A stretch of DNA of 64,000 nucleotides from Bacillota bacterium (GTDB lineage Bacteria > Bacillota > Clostridia > Christensenellales > CAG-138). Location of the stretch: positions 1 to 64,000 of the forward strand of contig JAEYCM010000001.1 in assembly GCA_023455425.1 (NCBI GenBank). The letters run 5' to 3'. A model generated the notes under the pieces. It did no database searches. It was not told the origin of the DNA and saw nothing but the letters and a program-made list of their open reading frames with translations. A program made the translations under genes and the position numbers. This document shows, piece by piece, positions 45,007 to 54,097 of this stretch. Within the stretch, counting starts at the first letter, position 1, and the number at the start of each line of letters is the position of its first letter.

Positions 45007-46626
45007 TCAATCCCGCTTGATAGATTTGCCGTCCTCCTGCTGGATTTTAATCTGCGTGCCGTTCTTGAATGTGAATGTAATGTCGCCCGCACAATCAACG
45101 GTCGCCGTTTCCATGGTGATATTCCATAAATCCTCGTCGAAAGTCTCGATGATTGCATCCTGCTGGCGAAGCTCGTTAAGGAACCGCAGGATAACCTCAC
45201 GTTTCACGCCCCGTTCCTGCCGCTGGTCGGATATGCGCGCAAGACCGCTTTTGACCACCTCGTAGCGTTCGAGCAGCGCGCCGTAGCGTCGTAGATAATC
45301 CTGTTGGTCGAGGGCAGCATGCGCGTTTTCCTCCACACATTTCTGCATGAGGCCCACCACCACGTCCTGCTCGCCTTGGAGCTTGGCGAACTCCCTGTCG
45401 AGGTCGGCGGTGTCGGTCAGGGCCTCTATGATATCCGCGTGGGCCTGCAGGATTTCGTCCTTATTGGAAATCAGGCTATTGAAGGCATCCACAAATGTCT
45501 GCTGGATCGCCGCCTCGTACAGGTGCGGCGTTTTGCAGCCCGTCCCGTTTTTATATTTATGATTGCATTGCCATATGGTTCGGCGGTACTTGGTTGTGGA
45601 ATGCCACACCTTGCTGCCATAGGTGCCGCCGCACTCGCCGCATATGATTTTGCCGGAAAAGCAGCCCAAGCCGTTAATATACCGGCCGGATTCCTTGCGT
45701 TTTTTCATCTCGTGCTGCACAAGGTCAAATATCTCCGGCGATATAATAGCCGGGTGGCTGTTTTCTACATAGTATTGGGGAATTTCGCCCTCGTTGGCCT
45801 TCATTTTCTTGGTGAGGAAATCCACCGTAAAATTCTTCTGCAGCAGGGCGTCGCCCTTGTACTTTTCGTTCGTAAGGATACTCTCCACCGTGCCAGGCAG
45901 CCACTTCGTTTTTCCGGCAGGGGTGGGAATGCCGCTTTGTGTTAGGTGCTTGGCTATTCCATGCGGCGTCTTGCCCTCAAGGAAAAGCGAGTAAATCCGA
46001 CGAACGATGATCGCTTCCTTTTCCACGATCTTGGGTAGGCCGTCCTCTCCCTTTTCGTAGCCAAGAAACTGCTTATACGGCAGGCTCACCTTGCCGTCGG
46101 CAAAGCGCTTGCGCTGGCCCCACTTGACGTTTTCGGAAAGGCTGCGGCTTTCCTCCTGCGCGAGCGAGCTCATGATGGTAATCAGCAACTCGCCCTTGCT
46201 GTCGAGGGTGTAGATGTTCTCTTTTTCAAAGTAGACCTCGACCCCTTTTTCCTTGAGCTGGCGCACGGTGGTCAGGGAATCCACGGTGTTGCGGGCGAAG
46301 CGGCTAACGGATTTCGTAATAATCAAATCAATTTTGCCATCCAGCGCGTCGGCGACCATGCGCTTGAAGCCGTCGCGCTTTTTCGTATTGGTGGCGGAAA
46401 TACCCTCGTCGGTGTAGACCTCCACGAACGCCCACTTGTCCTTGGACCTGATGTATCGGGTATAATAATCCACCTGTGCTTCGTAGCTGGTGAGCTGCTC
46501 CTCGCTGTCGGTGGAAACGCGGGCATATGCCGCCACGCGCTTTTTTGCTGGCAGGCCCACCGGGCCAACGATGGATGGCCGCGTATATGCGGGGATCACG
46601 GTTACTCTTGTGGCGCTTGGTTGCAT
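45007..46626 (-). CDS. large serine recombinase 2 (prophage, right copy)
   Basis: 539 residues; Ser38 in AAYARVSTD, SVSRFARN, Recombinase domain, zinc ribbon CGECGGTY...CNHKYKNGTGC and long coiled coil. Nearly colinear with the left copy, differing mostly in the last 60 residues. Start behind AAGGAG and overlapping recombinase 1 by 25 bases. Located at the distal end of the prophage late operon, the usual place for integrases of this phage group, so its att site is expected between here and 44.8 kb. Confidence 0.95.
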   Translation of the reverse strand: MQPSATRVTVIPAYTRPSIVGPVGLPAKKRVAAYARVSTDSEEQLTSYEAQVDYYTRYIRSKDKWAFVEVYTDEGISATNTKKRDGFKRMVADALDGKIDLIITKSVSRFARNTVDSLTTVRQLKEKGVEVYFEKENIYTLDSKGELLITIMSSLAQEESRSLSENVKWGQRKRFADGKVSLPYKQFLGYEKGEDGLPKIVEKEAIIVRRIYSLFLEGKTPHGIAKHLTQSGIPTPAGKTKWLPGTVESILTNEKYKGDALLQKNFTVDFLTKKMKANEGEIPQYYVENSHPAIISPEIFDLVQHEMKKRKESGRYINGLGCFSGKIICGECGGTYGSKVWHSTTKYRRTIWQCNHKYKNGTGCKTPHLYEAAIQQTFVDAFNSLISNKDEILQAHADIIEALTDTADLDREFAKLQGEQDVVVGLMQKCVEENAHAALDQQDYLRRYGALLERYEVVKSGLARISDQRQERGVKREVILRFLNELRQQDAIIETFDEDLWNITMETATVDCAGDITFTFKNGTQIKIQQEDGKSIKRD

Positions 46627-47948
46627 TGGCTGTTCTCCTTTTCCATATATTCAAGCTGGCGCTGACGCACCCGTTGCTTTTTCTCCTCACTCCAGCTATC
46701 TCGGCGCGATTTATCCCGCCATGTACACTCCACCGTATGGCCATCACGAAACACGAAGATTACCAGATTTGGCGCGGGCACACGTATTTCTTGGATTTTC
46801 TCACGGAAAATGGTCTCATCGAAGTCAGAAAGCCCGAGCACCTGCGCCGAAAGCGTCAGCAGGGTATTCTCGGGTATCTGTTTGGAGGGGCAGTTTGTCT
46901 TTCCAGATTTGTTAAAGGTGGAACATATCCAAACCGGGCTCGCGTATTTGCTTCCAGCGTTGCTAATCTTGTGTCGGTAATGCTTGCCACATTGTCCACA
47001 TACGAGCATCCCTGAAAATGGATATTTCCTGGGACATTGCTTGGTCGGATGATACCACTCTGCTCGCCGAGCCATTTCATCCTGTATACGCATAAAAGTT
47101 TCCTTACATATGATCGGTGCGTGGCTGCCTGCCACAAAAAACTTGGGAAGCTCCCCTTGGTTTATTCGTCGCTTTTTCTTGATGTGATCGGATACGAACG
47201 TCTTTTGCAGCAGCATATCGCCCGTATATTTTTCATTACATAGAAGGTATTTCACCATACTCTCATGCCAGATACCGCCGCGCTTAGTCTTTATAGCCAT
47301 ATCATTGAGCTTAGCGGCAATGGCAATTTTGCTCATTCCTCGCAGGTAGTCGTCGAATATCATTCTGACAGTTGCCGCTTCCTCGGGAACGACTTCAAAT
47401 GTTCCATCGAACTGCTTGTATCCAAGCATAGAGATACTGCCTGGCCTGCCCTGGGCAAACTGACTGCGAATGCGCCACTTGCAGTTCTCGCTGACCGAAC
47501 GGCTTTCCTCCTGCGCAAAAGAAGCGAGGATGGTAAGCATCAGCTCGCCATCCCCGCTCAGACTGTGGATATTCTCTTTTTCAAAGAAGACATCGATATT
47601 TAGCGCCTTGAGCTCACGCACCGCCTCCAGCATAGTCACCGTATTCCTTGCCAACCTCGATATGGACTTTGTGATCACCATATCGACTTTCCCGGCCCGA
47701 CAATCGGCGAGCAGCCGCTGGAACTCCGGGCGGTCATCCTTAGTGCCGGTGAGCGCCTCATCCGCGTACACACCGGCGTATTCCCAGCCCGGCTGACGTT
47801 GGATGTAGGCGCTGTAGTAGCTGACCTGCGCCGAGAGCGAGTGGAGCATCGCGTCCTTGCCGCTGGATACCCGCGCATATGCCGCCACGCGCTTTTTCTT
47901 GGGCGCTGCGGGCGATAAAGGCCCAATCATTCTTATGTTTCGTGTCAT
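46602..47948 (-). CDS. large serine recombinase 1 (prophage, right copy)
   Basis: 448 residues from the ATG behind AAGGAGG (an upstream in-frame Met at 47999 lacks a site). Catalytic Ser28 in AAYARVSSG, LAQ-type EESRSVSENCKWRIRSQFAQG, zinc ribbon CGQCGKHY...CSTF...CPSK. Same length as the left copy with few replacements. Paired recombinases of this kind are thought to work jointly in some clostridial phages and elements. Confidence 0.95.
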   Translation of the reverse strand: MTRNIRMIGPLSPAAPKKKRVAAYARVSSGKDAMLHSLSAQVSYYSAYIQRQPGWEYAGVYADEALTGTKDDRPEFQRLLADCRAGKVDMVITKSISRLARNTVTMLEAVRELKALNIDVFFEKENIHSLSGDGELMLTILASFAQEESRSVSENCKWRIRSQFAQGRPGSISMLGYKQFDGTFEVVPEEAATVRMIFDDYLRGMSKIAIAAKLNDMAIKTKRGGIWHESMVKYLLCNEKYTGDMLLQKTFVSDHIKKKRRINQGELPKFFVAGSHAPIICKETFMRIQDEMARRAEWYHPTKQCPRKYPFSGMLVCGQCGKHYRHKISNAGSKYASPVWICSTFNKSGKTNCPSKQIPENTLLTLSAQVLGLSDFDETIFREKIQEIRVPAPNLVIFVFRDGHTVECTWRDKSRRDSWSEEKKQRVRQRQLEYMEKENSQCNQAPQE

Positions 47949-48005
47949 ACGATCCCTCCTTGCAGTAGGCATGTTACCTCTGTGTTTCACACATAGCAAG
48001 TCAAT

Positions 48006-48167
48006 TCAGCGGCATAATCCGCCGAAAACGGGACGGTATTTAACGATCAATTTTGTGTTGATTTTAGCGAAATCCCTCTCGTTGATCAGCCCGCACGCGA
48101 GCATGGCTTTGGCCACGGAAAGCGCCACCCGGTAGTTCTTCTCCCGCTCAAACTGCTCTCTGGTCAT
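48006..48167 (-). CDS. small conserved phage/element protein, 53 residues
   Basis: MTREQFEREKNYRVALSVAK is followed by AMLACGLINERDF and ends KYRPVFGGLCR. Short helical proteins of this pattern (with a GLI-x-E-x-x-F/Y segment like the SHOCT motif) commonly precede recombinase genes in clostridial elements. It overlaps the HTH gene by 20 bases and lies about 57 bases before recombinase 1. Absent from the left module. Function unknown. Confidence 0.7.
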   Translation of the reverse strand: MTREQFEREKNYRVALSVAKAMLACGLINERDFAKINTKLIVKYRPVFGGLCR

Positions 48168-48612
48168 GCGCTGCGCCTCCAAACCGGTTCTTTATATAGC
48201 AGGCATGCCCGCAGTATTTGCGGGTCTTGTTGCCGTAGCTCTCAAACGCATGGCCGCAGCCCACGCACCGGATGATGTACAGGGCTTTCTTATTGAGCTG
48301 CGCCGAATGGTCGCGCCAGAACGCCAATCGGCATTCATCGGAACAAAACCGCTTAGGCTTTTGCTTGGGCCGCTGGATCAGGCGCTTACCGCACTGCCCG
48401 CATGCAACGCCATCCATAGCTGCGGTGGTTTGTGTGGCGGCCGCTGCGACGGCGTTATCAACCGGCGTAGTCGGATCGCCGTCCCGCATCGGATTGCGCC
48501 GACAAAAGGACTTTATGGTTTCTTTGGAAATGCCGAGGATCATGGCTATCTTCCCATAGCCCACCCCATCACGGCGCATCTGCTGTATTTTCTCTTTCTG
48601 GTCGATAGTCAT
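48148..48612 (-). CDS. HTH and zinc-ribbon phage regulator-like protein (right copy)
   Basis: 154 residues from the ATG following GGGGG; longer frames upstream lack a site. HTH (GVGYGKIAMILGISKETIKSF), an Ala/Thr-rich linker longer than in the left homologue, and two zinc clusters (CGQCGKRL...CSDEC; CVGCGHAF...CGHAC). It follows the endolysin directly, so belongs to the late transcript. Confidence 0.75.
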   Translation of the reverse strand: MTIDQKEKIQQMRRDGVGYGKIAMILGISKETIKSFCRRNPMRDGDPTTPVDNAVAAAATQTTAAMDGVACGQCGKRLIQRPKQKPKRFCSDECRLAFWRDHSAQLNKKALYIIRCVGCGHAFESYGNKTRKYCGHACYIKNRFGGAAHDQRAV

Positions 48613-48672
48613 ATGTCCCCCCATGTAGAAGGGGCGCTGCATATTGCAGCGCCCCACGTCCTTTTTGCATTT

Positions 48673-49419
48673 TTATCCACGCCACTCCAAGTCGAGCGCA
48701 GCGTTGGTTTTAGGCCCGGCTTTACCGTCTACCGTGAGCTTGGCCTTCTTCTGGAATTTGCGCACGGCCTTATGCGCCAGCGGGCCGAACACACCGTCGA
48801 TCGTGCCTACGGTATACCCGCGCTTTTTGAGGGTCGCCTGCAGCGAAGCCACGTCCGCGCCTTGCATGTAGGGTTTTACCAGCGTCAACACGCGGCTATT
48901 GGGCGCAGGCGTGGGCGCTGGCGTAACCACGGCATTAAAAAAGGGCGGTCTGCCGTAAGCATTCCAACCCTTGAGCGGCGACTTGATTACCCCGGCATCG
49001 CGGCCCTGTGCTTCAATGATGCTGAGGACGTTGTCCACGACGTACCCTACATGATACGCCTTGCCTTTCGCGTCCACCTTGAATACGAAATCGCCGCGCC
49101 GCAGTTCGCCTTGGGAAATGCGGGTACACCTTCGCATCAGCCCATCCGCCGTAGTATCGGACGAGAGCAGACCCTCTTTCAAAAGGAAATACACGGCCAG
49201 CCCGGAGCAGTCGAAGGCGCGCAGCACATCGCCGTACCCGGCGAGTACCTGTTTACGCCAGAAGGCGATTGCCCGCGCGGCGTTGGCCGTGCTGTTCTCG
49301 CGCTTGCGTATCCACGCCTCGTTCACTTGGCGGCCCTGCTCGCCCTGCCCGCCCCACACATATATGCCGTGGTTGCGCACCTGCTCCTCCAAATAGGAAA
49401 TGAACTTATTCAGCATCAT
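48673..49419 (-). CDS. endolysin: NlpC/P60-like peptidase with peptidoglycan-binding domain
   Basis: 248 residues from the ATG behind AAGGAGG, overlapping the holin gene by 14 bases. N-terminal NlpC/P60-type cysteine peptidase: nucleophile Cys71 in FDCSGLAVYFL, His123 in AYHVGYVV. Pro/Ala linker near 180, then a PG_binding_1 repeat domain (VASLQATLKKRGYTVGTIDGVFG...AVRKFQ). Cuts cross-links of the cell wall for lysis. Confidence 0.9.
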   Translation of the reverse strand: MMLNKFISYLEEQVRNHGIYVWGGQGEQGRQVNEAWIRKRENSTANAARAIAFWRKQVLAGYGDVLRAFDCSGLAVYFLLKEGLLSSDTTADGLMRRCTRISQGELRRGDFVFKVDAKGKAYHVGYVVDNVLSIIEAQGRDAGVIKSPLKGWNAYGRPPFFNAVVTPAPTPAPNSRVLTLVKPYMQGADVASLQATLKKRGYTVGTIDGVFGPLAHKAVRKFQKKAKLTVDGKAGPKTNAALDLEWRG

Positions 49420-49819
49420 TTTTCCCTCCTTTGTGTGCAAGCTGCGCGAGTATGTCCCGCAGCTTGTCCGGTACGGGCACGCCCAGCCGTGCGGCGTTTT
49501 CCACGACGGAGATGCCCTCGTTGCTCAGGTAGAAAAAGATCACGGCAGTACGAAGCGTACTGCCGGTTCCGATCACCTGACTGTCGATCATGTGCGCAAC
49601 GCCGACGAGGGCGAATATGAGCACCTTCTTGAAGATGCCTTTTGCGCCGACCTCGCTTGAAAGCTTTTTGCCGACGATCGCGCACATTACGCCGGTCAGG
49701 TAATCGAGCGCCACCACGACAATAAGCGCGATCATCACGCCGTCCACCCCTCCCACGAACCAGCCGATCCCGCCGCCGATCGCGGCGAAGCCAAGCTGGA
49801 TGCCATTCCAAATCTTCAT
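49406..49819 (-). CDS. phage holin (phage_holin_4/TcdE-like)
   Basis: 137 residues with three to four hydrophobic helices (VDGVMIALIVVVALDYLTGVMCAI, VLIFALVGVAHMID, AVIFFYLSNEGISVVENAA) and the conserved YLSNEGISVVEN segment of the clostridial holin family. Forms the membrane lesion that releases the endolysin encoded next. Confidence 0.92.
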   Translation of the reverse strand: MKIWNGIQLGFAAIGGGIGWFVGGVDGVMIALIVVVALDYLTGVMCAIVGKKLSSEVGAKGIFKKVLIFALVGVAHMIDSQVIGTGSTLRTAVIFFYLSNEGISVVENAARLGVPVPDKLRDILAQLAHKGGKNDAE

Positions 49820-49872
49820 TTGCCATCCTCACTTTCGTTTTTGTAACTAAAAACGCCCCCTTGTGGGAGCGC

Positions 49873-51675
49873 CTAAAGCGTCAGTATCAGGTCTTGTATC
49901 TGCCTCGTCAGGTCTGCGCGCGGCCTGCCCGGCAGGAAGGGCAGCCATCCGACCGGCGGGACATCGAGCGCACCGGACGCGTCGTGCGCATTGATCGCGC
50001 TCACGATATCGTCCACGGCGCTGCGTATCTCCGCGATGTGCAGCGGCCAGCGCCACACGGGCGTTTTGCCAGCCGCGACGGCTTCCTTCCATACCTGTAC
50101 CGGCAGGCCGTAATAGCGCCGTACAGCGTTGGCCGCGTCACGTAACTGCTGCATGTGCGCCGCCCTGACTTTGGTGGCGTTGGCCTCGATGGTCGAAAAC
50201 GGCGATGCCGATATGGTGAACGACACCGTCACCGCCGCGCTCTCCGCCCCCGTGGCGGCGTTGACCGCCTTAACGGTCAGGGTATGGCTGCCCGCCGATA
50301 GCGGCGGCGGCATGAATATGGTCGCGGTGTTGCCGCCCAAGGGGCCGGATACCGAGAACCGCGCCGGGTCGATCGCGCTGTCGTACCATGGGCCGCCGTC
50401 CACCCGCACGCACAGCGTCTGCGCGCCGCCCGCATATGCGCCGGTTTTGAGCAGCGCCCGTGGGGTAAGGGAATATGTAGTGCGCCCAGCCACCGGCGAG
50501 AGCAACAGCGGCTCGGGTGGCGCGGTAACCATACTGACGATGTTGCTCGAAACATACGCCGAGGGCGCGTCAAAGCTGTCCACCGTCCGAATGCGGTACA
50601 CCACCTTGACCCCATCGCGCATATCCGCCGACACGGTCGTGCTGCCGGAGGTCGCGGAGGATGCGATTATGGTCAACGCCGCGAAGGCCGTCCAAGTGAC
50701 GCCGCCGTCCATAGAGCTTGCGCTTTGGATCGTGTACGACTTGATCGCGCTGGTGCCGGGCACCACGCCGCTCCACGAGAGGGTGATGTTTCCGCCGTCG
50801 TACACCTCGGGCGCGGCGGCAAACACGGCAGGCGGAGAGGGCAGCACGTTTTTGCGCACGCTGCCCGATATTGCCCAACTCGAGTAATACACCTCGCCCA
50901 GCGCGGCGCGCGCGCGTATCCGAAACCGCCGGTAATGCCCGCGCGTGGGCGGCGGGTCGACGGAACGCGAGCCGCTGCCCGAGGAGGTTACCACAATCGC
51001 AAGCGCCTGCCACGCACCCCAATTTTCACCATCGAGGGAGTCGCTGTATTCGATCTCATACCCCGTGATGGCGTTCGCGCCGCCGCCAGTTGCGCCGCTC
51101 CATGTGAGCGTAGCGGTTGTCTCGGCCACGGATGACGAAACAGTAACATTGGTCGGCGGCCCGCACGGCGCAAGCGGCGTATAGTTGATCTGTATACTGT
51201 GGTTGGCGGGCGTCGTAGAGAAGCGCTTCGCGTCGTTGGTGCCGCTCTGATCGTTGGGTACGCGCTCCAAACGGAAAATATGGTCGGAGCTGTTGTTGTC
51301 CACGATCCATTGGACAATGTTCGTGACGTCGATCGTGCGGGTGCTCGCGTTTGCGCCGGTGAGCGTAAACTGGTTGCCGTCGCGCGCCAAATGCGGGCCG
51401 ACGCTCCATGTGAACGCGCCCCAATTCCCCTTGCGCAGGCTGACCTTGCTGGTAAGCGTCGTGGCGTGCCCACCCAAGACCTGCGCCAATACGAGCGAAG
51501 CGCTGTTGATCGTGGAGCCTGCGGGTATCTGCGTGTTCAGGCTCTCGAAGTTGAAAAAGCTGTTGTTTGTAGTGCTGGAGTATTTACCAACATCGCATGA
51601 GTTGGCGTTGGCTTGATTAGGTGACGCCCGGTCGATCTCGCATACATGGGTGGCATACTTGACTAAGGTCGGCAT
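49873..51675 (-). CDS. tail-tip protein with DNRLRE-like and fibronectin III domains
   Basis: 600 residues. The N-terminus (about 1-170: INSASLVLAQVLGG, STRTIDVTNIVQWIVDNNSSDHIFRL) resembles DNRLRE/CBM-type beta domains. Then two or three FN3-like repeats (PPTNVTVSSSVAETTATLTW; PPAVFAAAPEVYDGGNITLSW) and a C-terminal ~100 residues of helices. Probably a surface-exposed fibre binding carbohydrate on the host cell. Confidence 0.75.
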   Translation of the reverse strand: MPTLVKYATHVCEIDRASPNQANANSCDVGKYSSTTNNSFFNFESLNTQIPAGSTINSASLVLAQVLGGHATTLTSKVSLRKGNWGAFTWSVGPHLARDGNQFTLTGANASTRTIDVTNIVQWIVDNNSSDHIFRLERVPNDQSGTNDAKRFSTTPANHSIQINYTPLAPCGPPTNVTVSSSVAETTATLTWSGATGGGANAITGYEIEYSDSLDGENWGAWQALAIVVTSSGSGSRSVDPPPTRGHYRRFRIRARAALGEVYYSSWAISGSVRKNVLPSPPAVFAAAPEVYDGGNITLSWSGVVPGTSAIKSYTIQSASSMDGGVTWTAFAALTIIASSATSGSTTVSADMRDGVKVVYRIRTVDSFDAPSAYVSSNIVSMVTAPPEPLLLSPVAGRTTYSLTPRALLKTGAYAGGAQTLCVRVDGGPWYDSAIDPARFSVSGPLGGNTATIFMPPPLSAGSHTLTVKAVNAATGAESAAVTVSFTISASPFSTIEANATKVRAAHMQQLRDAANAVRRYYGLPVQVWKEAVAAGKTPVWRWPLHIAEIRSAVDDIVSAINAHDASGALDVPPVGWLPFLPGRPRADLTRQIQDLILTL

Positions 51676-51688
51676 ATCTCACACCGCC

Positions 51689-52192
51689 TTACTCATACAC
51701 GGCGGTGATCAGGGAGTTCACCGTACCGCAGAGCGCGGAATCCAGACGCGTGTCCGTGATCTTGTCCTGCGTGATTGACACCACACCCTTGCCCACCAGC
51801 ACATCCGCAAGCCCCAGCTCGTACACCTCGACGGTTCGCGTCAGCGCAGGTGGGACGGGCAGGTCAAGCGCCACACCAGCTTTGACGTCAAGCATTATGT
51901 TCCTGTCCACGGCGCTCAAACGTAGCACCACCCGGTCAATGCGCGGCTGCGCCCCGTTGGCCGTGGCGAGCGTCAGCTCCAGCGGCAGCGTGTTTTCGTA
52001 TGCGTAGCCCCTGATCCACGCGCTGCCCGGAGCCACAAACACATGCATGCCGTCGGAGGCCGTGACCTTGAGATTGCTGAAATCGGCAAAGAATATGCCG
52101 TTGGTGACCAGCTTGGCGAAATATCCGGCGAAGTCGGAAGCGTCGTACACGCGGTCGCCGCCGGACGAGTTGAAAAAGCCGCTCTTTTCCAT
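51689..52192 (-). CDS. phage baseplate/tail-associated structural protein
   Basis: 167 residues from the ATG behind GGGGGTATAACC. GGDRVYDASDFAGYFAKLVTNGIF and PGSAWIRGYAYEN motifs recur in tail-module proteins of clostridial siphophages, placed between Gp37-like and fibre genes. No enzymatic residues. Exact role not established. Confidence 0.65.
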   Translation of the reverse strand: MEKSGFFNSSGGDRVYDASDFAGYFAKLVTNGIFFADFSNLKVTASDGMHVFVAPGSAWIRGYAYENTLPLELTLATANGAQPRIDRVVLRLSAVDRNIMLDVKAGVALDLPVPPALTRTVEVYELGLADVLVGKGVVSITQDKITDTRLDSALCGTVNSLITAVYE

Positions 52193-52196
52193 ATGG

Positions 52197-53234
52197 TTAT
52201 ACCCCCTTGAGCTTTTGTGCGAGCGTGAGCGCGCCGCGCCCGAGCACAATGTCGATGTGCCTGCCGTCAGCGCCGTAGGTTTCCTCGATCTCCGTGATGC
52301 GCGTGCGCATGGACATGCCCCAGCGCGGAGAAACCACCGTCACCATATCGCCCAGGTCGAAATCCTCGCGGTAGCGCAGATTGCCGTGCTCGTGGAGCGT
52401 CGCGTCAAAGCTCTGCGCCACGCCGAGTTCCTTGAGCCGGATATCCCCGTGCTGGATAAGCGCCGCCGCGTACCCCTCGCCGAAATCCTCGCTCCGCAGC
52501 GACTTGGCGTCCACGAACACCTCGTACCGGCCAAGACCGCTGCCGCTACCGGCCGTCGCCATGGTGCGCAGCTCGCCTTCGCCCTCGCCGCCGACGAGCG
52601 CCACGCATGCGTAGTCCCGCGCGCTGTGCGTGTACGCCTGTTCGGTCAGGTTCTCAAACTCTCTGGAGAATACCGCAGAGGTTTCGCGGCCCTCGTACAG
52701 CGTAACTGTGAACAGCCTCGTGACCGGGCCAAACGCCGTGCGCAGGCCCACGTCGCAGGCGGCGCACAAGTCCTCGACGGTCGTGAGCAAATTCCGGTAG
52801 GAAACCTGTGTCGTTACGGTTTGGGACAGCGGTGACGAAACAAAGCCCATATCAGAAATCGCCCTGTCCGGGTCGGACGGGGCGATCACATGGTTGGCGA
52901 GAAGTTGGGCAATAGCGTTTGAAAGGTTCCCCTGCAGCATCTCCGTCTGCCAGACGATCCGGCGGGCAAGCAAGCTGGTCGCGAACCGGCCTGCAACGGT
53001 GATATACTCCTGCTCCTGTGCGTTTAGCTCGATGTGGTCTATGATCCCGGCCTCGACATCGTCGTTCTTCCAGAGGATATGCCCCATGCGCAGCAGGTTC
53101 AGATTGTTGGCGTCCGCGATGGCCCGGAGCGTAAACCCGCCGCAGGCGCTGTACCTTCGCGTCCATTGCAGGTGCTCATATGCCTCGATCACGCCCAGCA
53201 TCTCACGGGCGGCGTTAAAAACATAAAGCTCCAT
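52197..53234 (-). CDS. ReqiPepy6 Gp37-like tail protein
   Basis: 345 residues from the ATG one base after the previous gene; the frame continues upstream but the ribosome site GGGGGTG and the MELYVFN start fix it. Typical opening LYVFNAAREMLGVIEAYEHLQWTRRYSACGGFTL and a late EDFDLGDMVTVVSPRWGMSM identify the siphovirus Gp37-like family, a baseplate hub relative of Tal proteins. Confidence 0.85.
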   Translation of the reverse strand: MELYVFNAAREMLGVIEAYEHLQWTRRYSACGGFTLRAIADANNLNLLRMGHILWKNDDVEAGIIDHIELNAQEQEYITVAGRFATSLLARRIVWQTEMLQGNLSNAIAQLLANHVIAPSDPDRAISDMGFVSSPLSQTVTTQVSYRNLLTTVEDLCAACDVGLRTAFGPVTRLFTVTLYEGRETSAVFSREFENLTEQAYTHSARDYACVALVGGEGEGELRTMATAGSGSGLGRYEVFVDAKSLRSEDFGEGYAAALIQHGDIRLKELGVAQSFDATLHEHGNLRYREDFDLGDMVTVVSPRWGMSMRTRITEIEETYGADGRHIDIVLGRGALTLAQKLKGV

Positions 53235-53235
53235 G

Positions 53236-54087
53236 CTACACCCCCAAATACTGCGGCCGGAAGAAGATGGTGACCTCCAGCATGTCCATGTTTTCCGCCG
53301 CGCTGTAGCGCAAGGTGTTGCGCCCGACGCCCAATTGCAGGAACGTGGACGCGGTATCCACGTCCGGGAACGCGTTCGCCTCCACGCCGCCCATGACGCT
53401 GCGCACGCGCTTGGCGGCAAAGTGTGTGTCCACCGTAATCTGCTCGCCGGGCGTCATGGTGCGAAGTATCCGCATGACCTCGCCGGTGTCCACGTTCATG
53501 AGCTCAGGGTTTACGACGCTACCCAGCGCCCGGAATTGGATGCTGCACCCGCATGGGACGTCGCCGTCGTTGTCCACAAAAATGATCTGACTCGGCTCTC
53601 GTGCGCCGAACTCCATGCCGCCCTCGGGGATTTCGAGGAGAAAACTGAACTTTGCCGTCCACGCAGCAAGCTCCACGCGCAGCTCGTCGATGGCTTCAAA
53701 AAACGGCGAGGGGCAAAGCAGTGAAATAAAGAAGGAAGGCGTGCGCGCGCTGCTGCGCTGAGCGAAGACGACCTCCTCCACGTTGCACGGGATGCGCTTG
53801 CCGCGAAAGGTGAGAACCCCCGCCTTCTTGGGGGAAAAGATACGCAGCAGCCTTTGCCGCAGCGTCGCCGCCTCGTCGGCGCTGCCCGCCACGATCGTGC
53901 CCTCCAGCGTGATGTTGCGCATGTCCAGCGTACCGGAAATAAAAAAAGCGCCGTCCTGATTTGGCGCTTTGAATGTGAGTATGCTTTGGCGCATCTGGCC
54001 CGTGCCGTCCACGCCGGTAAGGAAATACGGACGGCGCTGGCGAAGGATGAGCGTTTCGCCGCCGCTGTTTTCATATGTGATCTGCAT
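53236..54087 (-). CDS. distal tail protein (Dit-like)
   Basis: 283 residues; N-terminal beta belt (GGETLILRQRRPYFLTGVDG) and C-terminal galectin-like part (GDVPCGCSIQFRALGSVVNPELMNV, GEVMRIL), as in phage_tail/siphovirus Dit proteins. It joins the tape-measure-filled tube to the baseplate. Next to the tape measure gene as expected. Confidence 0.88.
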   Translation of the reverse strand: MQITYENSGGETLILRQRRPYFLTGVDGTGQMRQSILTFKAPNQDGAFFISGTLDMRNITLEGTIVAGSADEAATLRQRLLRIFSPKKAGVLTFRGKRIPCNVEEVVFAQRSSARTPSFFISLLCPSPFFEAIDELRVELAAWTAKFSFLLEIPEGGMEFGAREPSQIIFVDNDGDVPCGCSIQFRALGSVVNPELMNVDTGEVMRILRTMTPGEQITVDTHFAAKRVRSVMGGVEANAFPDVDTASTFLQLGVGRNTLRYSAAENMDMLEVTIFFRPQYLGV

Positions 54088-54097
54088 GCGCCCCCCT

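Larger units (their letters stand above)
45007..48612 (-). repeat. right copy of inverted HTH/serine-recombinase module
   Basis: Recombinase 2, recombinase 1 and the HTH/zinc-ribbon gene in mirror image to 22513-25929. Differs by an extra 53-codon gene between the HTH gene and recombinase 1 and by absence of the terminator found in the left copy. Confidence 0.8.

Noticed and set aside
38480..48000. CRISPR array or tRNA genes in the island
   Set aside because: No regularly spaced repeats with unique spacers and no complete cloverleaf were seen; the only spaced repeats are the four short iterons at 32.5 kb.
53234..53420. Upstream extension of the Gp37-like frame
   Set aside because: It is the shadow of the distal tail gene; family members begin at MELYVF-type sequence.
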